From Pseudobacteriovorax antillogorgiicola (GTDB lineage Bacteria > Bdellovibrionota_B > Oligoflexia > Oligoflexales > Oligoflexaceae): 64,000 nt of DNA. Below the pieces are notes generated by a model. It was not told the origin of the DNA. It was given only the letters and a program-made list of their open reading frames with translations, and searched no databases. The position numbers and the translations under genes were made by a program. The stretch's first letter is position 1; the number at the start of each line of letters is the position of its first letter. The stretch lies in the NCBI RefSeq assembly GCF_900177345.1, contig NZ_FWZT01000003.1, forward strand, positions 354,871 to 418,870, given 5' to 3'. Positions 24,128-33,748 of the stretch are shown here, piece after piece.

Positions 24128-26068
24128 CTATAGAGCTGCTTCAGGTGCGAAGATGACCCCAAGCCGATAAAGCTCATCAGAAGCACGGCCAGCAAACCCC
24201 ACGATGCTCCACCCCGAAGGCGCTTCAAAACGCTGGCTGCGATCAGTGGGCTCACCGCCCTCCAAGACCTGGCCAAACGTGGTTTCGATACGCAAGTAAA
24301 AGACTCGGGTCTTTCCATGCTTCTTGCCAGCATGTACTTCCACCGCAGAGATGGATTCTGAGGTGCTCAAGCTGATTTCTCGGTAAGCCCCGCCATCACC
24401 ACCGAAGCGAAGCATAGCTCCTTGGTCGTAGTCGATGGCTAATTGATCTACACGGGCGCCAGCTCTTAGGCTCAAACGACGGATGTTCATCGATTGAAAT
24501 AACTCGTTCTGGTATTCAAAGTGATCCCCATGAGGGCCACCCCATTGGTCAGATTGAATTAAAGACCTAATCTCTGGGGCAGGCTCCCTAGCTAAGCCCT
24601 TGCTCGCCTGCCCATCAAACGCCTTCCAACCAGGGTTCTTAGGCGAAGAACGCATGACTTTTCCTAGAGTCTCTTCCTGGCTGATGTCATCGATAGGAGA
24701 ATACCAAAACTCAATCTGAGCAGCCTCAGGACTTAAATCGACAATCCCATAGCCGTGTGAGCTTGCTTCCGTATACTGCAAGTGCCTATTGAATAGTTTT
24801 ATGGCACTACTCGCAACACTGCCTGCAAATAGCTTAATAAAGCCTTTCACAGCCTCATCGGCATTCCCGCGACTGACACTAGTAGGAAGGAATTCAACCC
24901 CTACCGTTTCTTTGTCAATGTCTAAGTTTGCTGCGATTGATAGATGGGCATCTCCAGTGACAGCTAGGAAACCGTTGATACCTTGGTCTTTGACGAACCG
25001 TAAGAGTCGCTCACGGTCCTTTGGAAAGCCATCCCATAAACTTTTGCTCGCCGGCTTGCCGAAAAAAGTAAGAGGAGCCATCAAAACCTGATTGCCTAAT
25101 ACCTTCCAAACAGCATCCGAGTTTGCCAAACGATTGGTGAGCCATTGGTACTGTGTTTCACCTAGTATCGATGGCTCTGAGCTATTGGGAATCGGTTGGC
25201 CACGCCCAATCCTGCGGGTATCGAGCATCATCAAGTCGACAAGGCTACCAAACTTCAGCTGCCGATAGATGATTCCTTGCTCTTCCATGGTACGACAGGG
25301 AACCCACTCATGAAACGCTTGCACTGCCAGTTCTTTATCCCCCTGGATACCAAGATCATGATTGTCCCAGATAATCGCAAAGGGGTGCTGCTGATGAGCC
25401 CGCTGCAAAGATGGATTTCTGCGGTAGTAGGAGTAACGACGGCGCATGCCCTCAAGCGATTCGGGGCGCTTGGCATCCTCGGGATGATAAGGCATCAGAA
25501 CCTCCTCATCTTCGTCGGCGTAATCGTAGATGTAGTCCCCACAATGGATCACTAGGTCAAGGTCATTGCGTTCCGATATGCGATCGTAGGCATTGAAAAA
25601 ACCCGACCAGATACTTGAACACGATGCTACAGCGAAACGAACCTGCTGGGGATTCATTGCCGCGGTTTTTGTCCGGCCAATCATAGAACCGATGCCGCTC
25701 ACAAGAAAGCGAAAGTAGTATGTGGTGCCAGGCTCTGGTAACACGGGATCAATCTTAACCGTGTAGTCCCGACTTTGATCTGTGGAGAAGGTACCTTCAA
25801 CAACCACATCTTCCATCGTTGGCAATCGTGCAACTTGCCATGTTCCATCCACCTTCCCCTCTTGACCACTGATACGAGTCCAAAGTATGACACGATCCGG
25901 CAAGGGATCTCCCGAGGCAACTCCATGTTGAAACATCATCTGGCTTTTCTTAAGATTTTCAAGGCCAGCTTCGCCAGATGTAAAGGCATCAGCGTAGACT
26001 TGCGAACTCGCGACGAGGCCCAAAGTGCCTCCTGCACCATGGATAAAGCTTCGGCGACTAATCGTCAT
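24128..26068 (-). CDS. phoD: PhoD-type alkaline phosphatase, Tat-exported
   Basis: A 646-residue phosphodiesterase/phosphatase. It begins MTISRRSFIHGAGG, a twin-arginine signal, so the folded metalloenzyme is exported by Tat. Domains: PhoD N-terminal beta-sandwich (FQHGVASGDPLPDRVILWTR) and the metallophosphatase core with HCGDYIYD, IWDNHDLG and VTGDAHLS, which hold the iron/calcium ligands. A C-terminal 150 residues beyond the core form a beta-rich extra domain, reminiscent of jacalin-like repeats (VDQLAIDYDQGAMLRFGGDG). AGGGG precedes the ATG. It would release phosphate from organic esters and phosphodiesters. Confidence 0.88.
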   Translation of the reverse strand: MTISRRSFIHGAGGTLGLVASSQVYADAFTSGEAGLENLKKSQMMFQHGVASGDPLPDRVILWTRISGQEGKVDGTWQVARLPTMEDVVVEGTFSTDQSRDYTVKIDPVLPEPGTTYYFRFLVSGIGSMIGRTKTAAMNPQQVRFAVASCSSIWSGFFNAYDRISERNDLDLVIHCGDYIYDYADEDEEVLMPYHPEDAKRPESLEGMRRRYSYYRRNPSLQRAHQQHPFAIIWDNHDLGIQGDKELAVQAFHEWVPCRTMEEQGIIYRQLKFGSLVDLMMLDTRRIGRGQPIPNSSEPSILGETQYQWLTNRLANSDAVWKVLGNQVLMAPLTFFGKPASKSLWDGFPKDRERLLRFVKDQGINGFLAVTGDAHLSIAANLDIDKETVGVEFLPTSVSRGNADEAVKGFIKLFAGSVASSAIKLFNRHLQYTEASSHGYGIVDLSPEAAQIEFWYSPIDDISQEETLGKVMRSSPKNPGWKAFDGQASKGLAREPAPEIRSLIQSDQWGGPHGDHFEYQNELFQSMNIRRLSLRAGARVDQLAIDYDQGAMLRFGGDGGAYREISLSTSESISAVEVHAGKKHGKTRVFYLRIETTFGQVLEGGEPTDRSQRFEAPSGWSIVGFAGRASDELYRLGVIFAPEAAL

Positions 26069-26194
26069 AAATATTTCCCCTGATTAAGCCTCCTTTGTGA
26101 ACGGTACCACTTCAATAAAACCGGCCAAAGGAGTATTGTTGAATCTGAGTTTCGTAAACGTGGGAAATGGCTTAACACAGGACTTAAAAAGATT

Positions 26195-26222
26195 GGATGA
26201 GGCAAAGATAAAGGCCTCATCC
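26195..26222 (-). terminator. Terminator of the urease operon
   Basis: ggatgaggc (26195-26203) pairs with gcctcatcc (26214-26222). On the minus strand the stem is followed by aatcTTTTTaag. It lies just after ureG. Confidence 0.8.
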
Positions 26223-26251
26223 AGTACTGGTGGAATATCTAAACATTTGGT

Positions 26252-26872
26252 TCAGTTTTGAGGTTTATCCCTGAGCATTCCTGCTTTTTTAATAAATTGG
26301 ATGATATCCTCCAAACCCTCGCCCGTCTTCTGATTGGTAAATAGGAACGGTCGTGCTCCACGCATCTTCTTGGCATCACGCTCCATCACTTCTAATGACG
26401 CACCAACGTGAGGAGCAAGATCCGTTTTATTAATGATCAATAAGTCAGACCGAGTGATACCGGGGCCACCTTTCCGCGGAATCTTATCACCAGCGGCAAC
26501 GTCTATGACGTACAAGGTAAGATCTGATAGATCAGGACTAAAGGTTGCGCTCAAGTTATCACCACCACTTTCAACGAAAACTAGCTCTAAACCAGGAAAG
26601 CGATCCGATAGAGTGTCGATGGCTTCCAGGTTCATGGAAGCATCTTCACGAATGGCTGTATGGGGACAGCCTCCAGTTTCAACACCAAGAATTCTATCTT
26701 CAGTTAATGCTTGGTGATGGATCAAAAACTGGGCGTCTTCCCTGGTATAAATATCATTGGTAACAACTGCCAAGTTAAATTCATTGCGCAGTCGCTCGCA
26801 CATGTTCTTGATAAGCGCCGTCTTGCCCGAACCAACGGGCCCTCCAATACCGACTCTAAGATGTTCGCTCAT
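26252..26872 (-). CDS. ureG: Urease accessory GTPase UreG
   Basis: A 206-residue SIMIBI-class GTPase. The P-loop [12 protein letters not shown], the metal-site region [18 protein letters not shown] with C-P-H, and [15 protein letters not shown] are diagnostic. It hydrolyses GTP to drive nickel loading of urease within the UreDFG complex. It is the last gene of the operon, 12 bp after ureF. Confidence 0.96.
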   Translation of the reverse strand: MSEHLRVGIGGPVGSGKTALIKNMCERLRNEFNLAVVTNDIYTREDAQFLIHHQALTEDRILGVETGGCPHTAIREDASMNLEAIDTLSDRFPGLELVFVESGGDNLSATFSPDLSDLTLYVIDVAAGDKIPRKGGPGITRSDLLIINKTDLAPHVGASLEVMERDAKKMRGARPFLFTNQKTGEGLEDIIQFIKKAGMLRDKPQN

Positions 26873-26884
26873 ATAAAATTCTCC

Positions 26885-27511
26885 TTATGATCGAAATAGT
26901 CTAGAATACTGACGTTCATGATGAGCACTGGCTGTGAACAACCCAGGTAGTGTCGCCCCGATCTGGTCAATAGGTATTTCACATGAGTTTGCGACAGCCT
27001 CATCCATTGCAGAAATCAAACCTAACAAAATCTTTTGACAGGCAATATGACCAATTGGGATAAGCCTGGTTGCTGCCAGCACTTGATTTTCGCACCAGGC
27101 CCAAAAGTAACCCTGAAGACTAGACGGGACTGGCATTCCGAGATGGTTTGCTAATACTCCATAAATCACTTCGTAGGCTTCGATATTATGGGCCACCGTG
27201 AGATCAGAGTGTACTTCACGAATCAAGCGCTTCAGTGCTGAGCCCATTTTTTTAGATTCAATTTTCAGTTCACTCGTTTCTTTGCTGGCTATCATCAAAT
27301 CACTAAGATCCTGCAGGTCTCCACCCATCATAGTGTGATAAATGACTGCCCCTTCATTTGCCGCCATGATGTCTAGCATCATGCGACACCACTCGTCTAA
27401 CTGTTCTCCTGAGCAAATAAGACCTATGTCTGTCGCTCCTTCTAGCCCTTGAGACCAAGCAAAGCCGCCGATGGGAAGGTTCGGACTACAAAGCCGGAGA
27501 ACTTGCAACAT
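26885..27511 (-). CDS. ureF: Urease accessory protein UreF
   Basis: A 208-residue all-helical protein. PNLPIGGFAWSQGLE is the UreF opening, and MDEAVANS plus a C-terminal HHERQYSRLFRS complete the family pattern. It bridges UreD and UreG and gates GTP hydrolysis during activation. It follows ureE by 7 bp. Confidence 0.93.
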   Translation of the reverse strand: MLQVLRLCSPNLPIGGFAWSQGLEGATDIGLICSGEQLDEWCRMMLDIMAANEGAVIYHTMMGGDLQDLSDLMIASKETSELKIESKKMGSALKRLIREVHSDLTVAHNIEAYEVIYGVLANHLGMPVPSSLQGYFWAWCENQVLAATRLIPIGHIACQKILLGLISAMDEAVANSCEIPIDQIGATLPGLFTASAHHERQYSRLFRS

Positions 27512-27518
27512 GCTGGGT

Positions 27519-27944
27519 TCAGTGTTTATGATAAGCGCCTCTCTCCGGTGAAAAAACCCTCTGGCATCGCTCTACACTAAAGCCCAGTTGTTCCATCATC
27601 TGATCCAAAACATGGTCGCAACGATAGAAAACCCCATCGTCCTCAATAAGTACTGGGACATGGCGATTCCCAAGGTGATAGCAAGCCTTTGCCAGATCAA
27701 TGCCATCGCTTCTAACTTGAGACAGAGATTCTTCCTGACCTTCGATCAACAATGTGTCACCATCATCTGTACTGAGCACGTCGCCACAATCTAGGCGCTC
27801 ACCCCTTGCCAGCTGAATCCCCGCAGTTGTGCCTTCCATGGTCACAATCCGAAGTCTTGTCCTCTGCCTATCTTCATGATTCAACAAAACGCGATACCGA
27901 GTTGCATTCTGCCTGTCTTTTAGTTTTCGAGTAAATACCAGCAT
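27519..27944 (-). CDS. ureE: Urease nickel metallochaperone UreE
   Basis: A 141-residue protein with RTRLRIVTMEGTTAGIQLAR and LAKACYHLGNRHVPVLIEDD, the UreE family's peptide-binding and nickel-site regions; the His in GNRHVPV is the interface nickel ligand. It ends GAYHKH and lacks the long His-rich tail of the enterobacterial protein, so it should hold little extra nickel. It lies 8 bp after ureC. Confidence 0.93.
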   Translation of the reverse strand: MLVFTRKLKDRQNATRYRVLLNHEDRQRTRLRIVTMEGTTAGIQLARGERLDCGDVLSTDDGDTLLIEGQEESLSQVRSDGIDLAKACYHLGNRHVPVLIEDDGVFYRCDHVLDQMMEQLGFSVERCQRVFSPERGAYHKH

Positions 27945-27952
27945 CGTCCCTC

Positions 27953-29650
27953 CTAGAATAGAAAATAGCGCTGCGCTAGTGGTAATTCAGCCAAAGGCTC
28001 ACAGGTCAATATTTGACCATCAACTTTCACAAGATAGGTCTGGGGATCAACATCAATTTCCGGAGTATAGGTATTGTGGATCATATTGCTCTTCTTTAAC
28101 CCTCGGATCTTGCCCACAGGAGCTGTCTTTTTTTGTAGCCCTAATGTTGCCATTCGTCCGAGGCTTGCCTCAGAAACGAAATGGAGCGAGTTATAGGCAG
28201 GAACCTGCCCCAAAGAGCCAAACATTGGTCGATAATAAACGGGCTGGGGCGTAGGTATGGAAGCGTTGGGGTCACCCATGGCACTAAGTGCAATCGTGCC
28301 ACCCTTGATAACCATCTTAGGCTTAGCGCCAAAGAAAGCAGGATTCCAAAGCACGAGATCGGCAAGCTTGCCAATTTCAATCGATCCGACATAGGCGGCA
28401 ATCCCATGAGTCAGAGCGGGATTAATGGTGTACTTGGCAATATAGCGCTTCACGCGCTCATTATCGGCATCAAAGGGTTCGCCCTCTAATCGACCCCGTT
28501 GAACTTTCATTTTATGTGCTGTTTGCCATGTTCGGCAGATGACCTCACCCACACGGCCCATGGCCTGAGAATCCGAGGCAATCATGCTAATAGCTCCCAG
28601 ATCATGAAGGATGTCTTCAGCCGCAATCGTCTCCTTGCGGATTCTAGAATCTGCAAACGCAACATCTTCCGGTATAGCTGGATCGAGGTGATGACAAACC
28701 ATCAGCATATCGAGATGCTCATCGATAGTATTCACTGTATAGGGCATTGTTGGATTCGTTGAAGATGGCAAGACATGACTGAGTCCACATGCTTTTAAAA
28801 TGTCGGGAGCATGGCCACCGCCAGCCCCCTCAGTGTGATAGGTGTGGATCGTACGACCACCCATGGCCTCTAAAGTTTGATCGACAAAGCCCGATTCATT
28901 GAGCGTATCCGTATGGATGGCGACCTGAACATCGTAGCGATCTGCAGTATCCAAACAGGTTCGGATCGCCTGGGGTGTCGTGCCCCAGTCTTCATGAAGT
29001 TTCAGACCAATCGCTCCTGCCTCCACCTGCTCATCCAGAGCTTCTGGCGTTGACGAATTCCCTTTACCCAAAAAGCCAAAATTGAGGGGAATTTGATCAA
29101 CGCTGCGCAGCATCTGGCTAATATGCCAAGCTCCAGGAGTACACGTCGTCGCGTTCGTTCCAGTTGCAGGGCCGGTGCCTCCACCAAGCATGGTTGTAAC
29201 ACCAGACGCCAAGGCTTCATCGATTTGCTGCGGGCAAATAAAATGAATATGAGCATCGATCCCTCCTGCGGTGAGAATCTGCCCCTCTCCAGCGATAATC
29301 TCGGTAGACGCTCCAATATTCATATCTACGGGACCCTGGATATCTGAATTGCCAGCCTTGCCAATAGCCGCAATATTCCCATCCTTAATCCCAATGTCGG
29401 CTTTTACTATGCCCCAGTGGTCAATGATGAGGGCATTGGTGATCACCGTGTCCATACAATCTTTTGCCAATGCTTGGCCCTGCCCCATACCATCACGTAT
29501 CACCTTGCCACCGCCGAACTTCACTTCTTCGCCGTAGCGAGTGTGATCCTTTTCTACCCGCACCCAGAGATCCGTATCTCCTAGGCGCACGCAATCACCA
29601 GTGGTAGGGCCATACATATCGCTATACGCTTTACGACTTAAGGTCTTCAT
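27953..29650 (-). CDS. ureC: Urease alpha subunit UreC
   Basis: A 565-residue catalytic subunit. The start at 29650 ([19 protein letters not shown]) is the normal one and overlaps the ureB end by 20 nt; an upstream frame extension is non-homologous. GLKLHEDWG contains the carbamylated lysine (about 217) and [32 protein letters not shown] and VCHHLDP carry the nickel ligands and the mobile-flap His. It hydrolyses urea to ammonia and carbamate in the cytoplasm. Confidence 0.97.
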   Translation of the reverse strand: MKTLSRKAYSDMYGPTTGDCVRLGDTDLWVRVEKDHTRYGEEVKFGGGKVIRDGMGQGQALAKDCMDTVITNALIIDHWGIVKADIGIKDGNIAAIGKAGNSDIQGPVDMNIGASTEIIAGEGQILTAGGIDAHIHFICPQQIDEALASGVTTMLGGGTGPATGTNATTCTPGAWHISQMLRSVDQIPLNFGFLGKGNSSTPEALDEQVEAGAIGLKLHEDWGTTPQAIRTCLDTADRYDVQVAIHTDTLNESGFVDQTLEAMGGRTIHTYHTEGAGGGHAPDILKACGLSHVLPSSTNPTMPYTVNTIDEHLDMLMVCHHLDPAIPEDVAFADSRIRKETIAAEDILHDLGAISMIASDSQAMGRVGEVICRTWQTAHKMKVQRGRLEGEPFDADNERVKRYIAKYTINPALTHGIAAYVGSIEIGKLADLVLWNPAFFGAKPKMVIKGGTIALSAMGDPNASIPTPQPVYYRPMFGSLGQVPAYNSLHFVSEASLGRMATLGLQKKTAPVGKIRGLKKSNMIHNTYTPEIDVDPQTYLVKVDGQILTCEPLAELPLAQRYFLF

Positions 29651-29966
29651 TGCGAACCTCCTCAACAGGCCCCATGACTTTGCCATCGAAGCCAAAAACC
29701 GCACTCCCGCCAGGAAACGCGACTAAATCAACTGTTCTGTTTTGCCCTGGTTCGAAACGCATTCCCGTTCCCGCCGGAATATCCAGTCGGTAGCCTTTAG
29801 TAGATTCACGATCGAACACCAAGGCAGGATTCACTTCGTAAAAATGATAGTGAGAGCCCACTTGAATGGGGCGATCCCCAGAGTTAGCGACGTTTATGGA
29901 TCGCGTAGCCCGATCTTGGTTTATAATGATAGGCGCATCTTCCAGTTGATATTCTCCCGGTATCAT
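29631..29966 (-). CDS. ureB: Urease beta subunit UreB
   Basis: A 111-residue structural subunit beginning [16 protein letters not shown] with the conserved [12 protein letters not shown] and [17 protein letters not shown]. Separate ureA, ureB and ureC give the usual bacterial three-subunit enzyme. It is 9 bp after ureA. Confidence 0.96.
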   Translation of the reverse strand: MIPGEYQLEDAPIIINQDRATRSINVANSGDRPIQVGSHYHFYEVNPALVFDRESTKGYRLDIPAGTGMRFEPGQNRTVDLVAFPGGSAVFGFDGKVMGPVEEVRNEDLKS

Positions 29967-29975
29967 AGACTCTCC

Positions 29976-30278
29976 TTACTGGATCGGATTGTGAATCGTA
30001 ACCAATTTAGTACCATCAGGAAATGTCGCCTCCATTTGAATCTCGGGTATCATCTCTCCAATTCCGGGCATCACCTGATCACGGCTCAAGACCTGCTGCC
30101 CTTCTGACATCAGTTGTGCGACCGTGCGCCCCTCTCTCGCTCCTTCCATCACAAAGGCAGATATCATAGCAACCGCCTCCGGATAGTTAAGCTTTAGCCC
30201 TTTTGCAAGACGCCTCTCCGCTAATAACGAAGCTGTAAACAACATGAGTTTGTCCTGTTCCCGAGGCGACAACTCCAT
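29976..30278 (-). CDS. ureA: Urease gamma subunit UreA
   Basis: A 100-residue subunit with canonical ends: [20 protein letters not shown] and [14 protein letters not shown], plus [20 protein letters not shown]. It is 20 bp after ureD. Confidence 0.97.
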   Translation of the reverse strand: MELSPREQDKLMLFTASLLAERRLAKGLKLNYPEAVAMISAFVMEGAREGRTVAQLMSEGQQVLSRDQVMPGIGEMIPEIQMEATFPDGTKLVTIHNPIQ

Positions 30279-30298
30279 GAATTCTCCTTTTCACGTTC

Positions 30299-31099
30299 TT
30301 AGTAAGACCAGATTCTGGGGGCTTCAAAACCAGAGTTTTCTTCCCCTGCATGAAAGCCTAATATCGATGCAAAATTATCTCGCACACGATATGGACAGAC
30401 TTCAATAGATCGAGTTTGAAATATCCCCTCATAATAAGTCCAAGGTTCTATGTCTAACTCAGCCTCTGTAGAAGTTCTAAAGCGCTCATCGATCGAAGGC
30501 CCGACGGCTAAAAGCTGTCCGTAACAAGTTTTTCCTCCTAAGCCCAAGCGCGACTTGAGTAGCGATGATTCGGGCCCTATTGCAAGGCGATCGTTAAGGA
30601 TCAAACGCCCTTCTCGATAGACTTTTAGATGGTTCACAAGCTCACCCTGATCGAAGGCTTCACCAATGCTAGGCCGCCCAAAGATGAGAATATCCCAGAA
30701 CATCAGCTCGCTTGAGGGGCCCAAATGAATCTCAACATCATTGTAAAATCTGGCGTCCCCAAATAGGATTGTCTCCAACGGCAACCATAACAATACTCCA
30801 TCGCTACTATGGTGAATCACAGTTTTAGCCTTCGCCACTCGACCGTCTGATCGATATACCTTCTGTGCTGAAGGGGACGTCACCAAAATCCTGTCTCTCG
30901 ATTCCATAGCTACATCAATGGTGAGCTGATCACCTCCAACAACTCCTCCGGGAGGGTGGAGTAGATAATGATGAAGGGTGCGCGAAGAATGATCCCAAAA
31001 AGGCTTTTGAACCATCAAAGGGCCCTGATGACGACTATAATATCGCGGACGATCGTTCCCATCCCGGTATTCTAGCTTCAGGCTTGCGGGCCAAATCAT
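30299..31099 (-). CDS. ureD: Urease accessory protein UreD (UreH)
   Basis: A 266-residue scaffold protein. YLLHPPGGVVGGDQLTIDV and LVTSPSAQKVYRSDGR are the family signature; FWDILIFGRPSIGE is also typical. It binds apo-urease and channels nickel from UreFG. Its ATG overlaps the stop of the preceding His-rich microprotein (ATGA), implying translational coupling. Confidence 0.92.
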   Translation of the reverse strand: MIWPASLKLEYRDGNDRPRYYSRHQGPLMVQKPFWDHSSRTLHHYLLHPPGGVVGGDQLTIDVAMESRDRILVTSPSAQKVYRSDGRVAKAKTVIHHSSDGVLLWLPLETILFGDARFYNDVEIHLGPSSELMFWDILIFGRPSIGEAFDQGELVNHLKVYREGRLILNDRLAIGPESSLLKSRLGLGGKTCYGQLLAVGPSIDERFRTSTEAELDIEPWTYYEGIFQTRSIEVCPYRVRDNFASILGFHAGEENSGFEAPRIWSY

Positions 31100-31245
31100 G
31101 ACTTTGAATGCCGATCTCGAAACCAGCGAAGGGCTAGAAGCCCCAAGCTACAAACTGCGACCATGACCAATTCAAGGCCATAGGCTTCCCAAAAGCTAGC
31201 ATGCTGATGGACATGAGTTGTTACATGCGCAAATGCAGTGCTCAT
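31096..31245 (-). CDS. 49-residue His-rich single-span membrane protein leading the urease operon
   Basis: MSTAFAHVTTHVHQHASFWE starts the protein, then a hydrophobic span (YGLELVMVAVCSLGLLALRW) and a basic tail (FRDRHSKS). GGAG lies 8 nt before the ATG, and the stop overlaps the ureD ATG by 4 nt. Four His within nine residues (H7, H11, H13, H15) precede the span, an arrangement that could bind nickel at the membrane. No family is recognised. A role in nickel uptake or in anchoring the accessory proteins is inference from its place in the operon and the histidines. Confidence 0.65.
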   Translation of the reverse strand: MSTAFAHVTTHVHQHASFWEAYGLELVMVAVCSLGLLALRWFRDRHSKS

Positions 31246-31495
31246 AGTTTCCGCTCCTTTTTTTGATTCATCTCAGCCTTCCGGCTTAGCATGGTTTGCA
31301 AGTGATCGCACTTAGAGAACGATTTAAAAACCTACAAAATCGCGGACTTCAATTACCTTGATGTAGGCTTCTAAGCTTCAGACACCCAATAATTACTTAC
31401 ATAATAACCCAATTTTATAGTTTAAATGGCCTGCTTCAAACCGATGAAGGCCTTGTTTAGCAAGGTTTTCACCATGTTTCTCAAGGAAATTTGCT

Positions 31496-31515
31496 CATAA
31501 GTAAGATGACTTATG
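31496..31515. promoter_or_regulatory. Inverted repeat in the urease / DUF5692 divergent region
   Basis: cataagt and acttatg flank a 6-base spacer. It lies 110 nt before the plus-strand gene and 250 nt before the urease operon. It may be an operator. The remaining gap 31246-31607 is AT-rich and holds no recognised nickel-regulator site or riboswitch. Confidence 0.35.
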
Positions 31516-31607
31516 TAGCGTAACTCGCCACAATTAAGAGCTACTCCAAAATACACCGAAGTAACCGTGTAAATGGGTCTAATGCCACCAAAGAGGAAGA
31601 ATCTACC

Positions 31608-32480
31608 ATGGGAACAGACTTGCTTAGTATCTTACCAGCGATGGTGGTATTTATTGGTTTGCAATTTGCACTGCACGAATTGGCTCGCAGATTCGTGGTT
31701 AGCGCTACGGTACTATTCGTCCTAATGCTGAGTTCCATCCCCTTTTGGAATGCAAACCTAGATGGCTGGTTCCGCTGGGCAAAAAGCATTTCCGTATTGG
31801 TTCCCACTGTATTGTTGTTTGTCGCCAGGATAGCCCATCGTCGTCCACATCCGAAATTAGACGTTTTCGAGGGCAAGTGGCTAATGTGGGTTGCATACGC
31901 AGTTCTCATGCTCAACATAGCTGAAGCAACCATTAAAGATGTCACCCTAGGCAACTACTGGAACTCTATCGTAGGGGTCATCGTTGCTGCCACCATTCCC
32001 ATCAAGCCTCGGGATTGGTATATCGAGCGTGACAGCAAGTTTAACGACTTTCTTTTTTCTCTCCCGACGTTATGGTGTGTACTATATACCACTTGGAATA
32101 TTTGCTTTGTCTACGGGGAACGAACCGAGTTTACGGCCCATGTATTCTCGATTCTCATGGTACCCCTTGCCTACTCTGTAATCATGAAGCGTCCCGACCT
32201 ATGGTACAGCGCCCGCGTGACCACGCTGGCATCGAGTCTGTTTTTCCGCTCCGCATACGATGTGGTCACCCCTTACATGGATACGTCCAGCTGGGCTAAT
32301 GCTAAGGTCACACAAACATTCGGTTTGATAAATCTCGCCCTAGCCTTCGCCTATCTTGGATACCTTGGATATCGAAAAAAAAACTCAAAGACTCAAGTGA
32401 CGGATGAGCCATCGCAAGACGAAGCTCAGCCAACTCCCCTTCCCCACTCAGAATCAGGTGTCCATTCCAAGGTAGGGTAG
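31608..32480 (+). CDS. DUF5692-like multi-pass membrane protein
   Basis: A 290-residue protein with about eight hydrophobic helices and a polar C-terminal tail. LNIAEATIKDVTLGNYWNSI then VGVIVAATIPI, and TLWCVLYTTWNICFVYGE, resemble the DUF5692 family as I remember it (motifs around W-N-x-x-x-G and D/Y-x-x-W-N). Its function is unknown. It is divergent from the urease operon, so a link to urea or nickel is possible but unsupported. Confidence 0.55.
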   Translation: MGTDLLSILPAMVVFIGLQFALHELARRFVVSATVLFVLMLSSIPFWNANLDGWFRWAKSISVLVPTVLLFVARIAHRRPHPKLDVFEGKWLMWVAYAVLMLNIAEATIKDVTLGNYWNSIVGVIVAATIPIKPRDWYIERDSKFNDFLFSLPTLWCVLYTTWNICFVYGERTEFTAHVFSILMVPLAYSVIMKRPDLWYSARVTTLASSLFFRSAYDVVTPYMDTSSWANAKVTQTFGLINLALAFAYLGYLGYRKKNSKTQVTDEPSQDEAQPTPLPHSESGVHSKVG

Positions 32481-32629
32481 GAGTTAACAACTATCCCTTC
32501 CCAAAATCTACGTCAGAAAAGATTTGCCTATAATCTCGTATATCTGAGGCCTTAGCTTTAGAGATTAGGATTCTAGGCTTCCATACCGATAGGTATAGTT
32601 CACAAACCAATAAATCTTTAGAGTTACTT

Positions 32630-33745
32630 ATGGCTTTGGGTAGAGGAACTACATTAGCAATTAATTTGCAGTGTTGGGCGCTAATTGCGTTGTTACCAGC
32701 CTGCGACCACTCAACATTTAAGAGCCCAAAAGCTGATGTTGTTGCCAGTTCCGAAGTCAAGAATAGCGAAGTCACAGAAGTCCCTGAGCCAAACCCTATT
32801 CTCGAAGAATCATCCAATGTTCCTAGCAATATCACAGGTGCTTATCTGAGCTCGAACATAGGTCAGGAAATCGACGGCAGCCTCTCCGTGACCACCACTC
32901 TGATGTCTGAAACCGCTCGGCTTCCCTATGATTTGGAGCCTGGGGTAGAGCTTCGTTGGGCCTGGAACGTTTCTCAGGAACCGAGTAACGTTATCCAATC
33001 GGGTAGCCAGGTGACAGTCTTTTTCACTGATGCAAGTAACAGCACATATCAGAATCTCCTTAACATGGAGCTGATCGCTATCAAAACTGATATTGACGGT
33101 TTAGAAACATCACTTTCGGGTTATGTAAGAGACACTATGAAGGGGCTTGATTTTTCTAATGGAAGATTTAGCTTGGCACCAACTGACTTTGACGTCACCA
33201 TCAGTACAAGCTTTAACCCTCCTTCTGGGGGTTCTTTACTGGTAGCTCGCTCTTTGCCAGGGCAGATACCGTTTCTACCTAAAAACGGTGACTCCTATAC
33301 AGATGCGATCGATGGCATTATTTTCTTAGGTCTCAGCAATAGTATTTTCGATGACTCCGTCAACTCAGAAACGATTTACAGCTATCAATTCTGGGGCGTA
33401 AGCGCAGAGCTTCGCTATGAACTTTTGGGTGAGTGGAAAACATTTCCAGGCAGCACCGTAGGTGAATCGTTTGACGGTTACGATTTCTCGAACGCGAGCC
33501 TCATCGATGTAGATTGGGAAGGGAGTCGCTTCACTGGAGGCAGCTTCGAAGGTGCTGACATGCGGAACAACACCCTCAGGCGAGCCCGCTATGAAGCCGT
33601 TTCCTTTCAAGGCACAGACCTAAGAAACTCGGATCTAACCGATGCCGAACTCATCAATTGCAATTTAGATGGTGCAAATCTAACTGGAGCTACCTGGACC
33701 GACGGAAGGATTTGTGGCCCAGGATCAATTGGAGACTGTCTTTGA
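32630..33745 (+). CDS. Lipoprotein with C-terminal pentapeptide repeats
   Basis: A 371-residue lipoprotein; the signal ends LIALLPAC. The central part looks beta-rich and is unrecognised. The last 90 residues are pentapeptide repeats with the A(D/N)Lxx pattern: YDFSNASLIDVDWEGSRFTG, then FEGADMRNNTL, FQGTDLRNSDLTDAELINCN and LDGANLTGATW, which fold as a right-handed quadrilateral helix. This is a rare outer-membrane placement for such repeats. It is convergent with the amylase gene (3-bp gap). Confidence 0.72.
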   Translation: MALGRGTTLAINLQCWALIALLPACDHSTFKSPKADVVASSEVKNSEVTEVPEPNPILEESSNVPSNITGAYLSSNIGQEIDGSLSVTTTLMSETARLPYDLEPGVELRWAWNVSQEPSNVIQSGSQVTVFFTDASNSTYQNLLNMELIAIKTDIDGLETSLSGYVRDTMKGLDFSNGRFSLAPTDFDVTISTSFNPPSGGSLLVARSLPGQIPFLPKNGDSYTDAIDGIIFLGLSNSIFDDSVNSETIYSYQFWGVSAELRYELLGEWKTFPGSTVGESFDGYDFSNASLIDVDWEGSRFTGGSFEGADMRNNTLRRARYEAVSFQGTDLRNSDLTDAELINCNLDGANLTGATWTDGRICGPGSIGDCL

Positions 33746-33748
33746 CGA

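Noticed and set aside
31246..31607. Guanidine- or nickel-type riboswitch before the urease operon
   Set aside because: No matching conserved segments; only a short dyad was seen.
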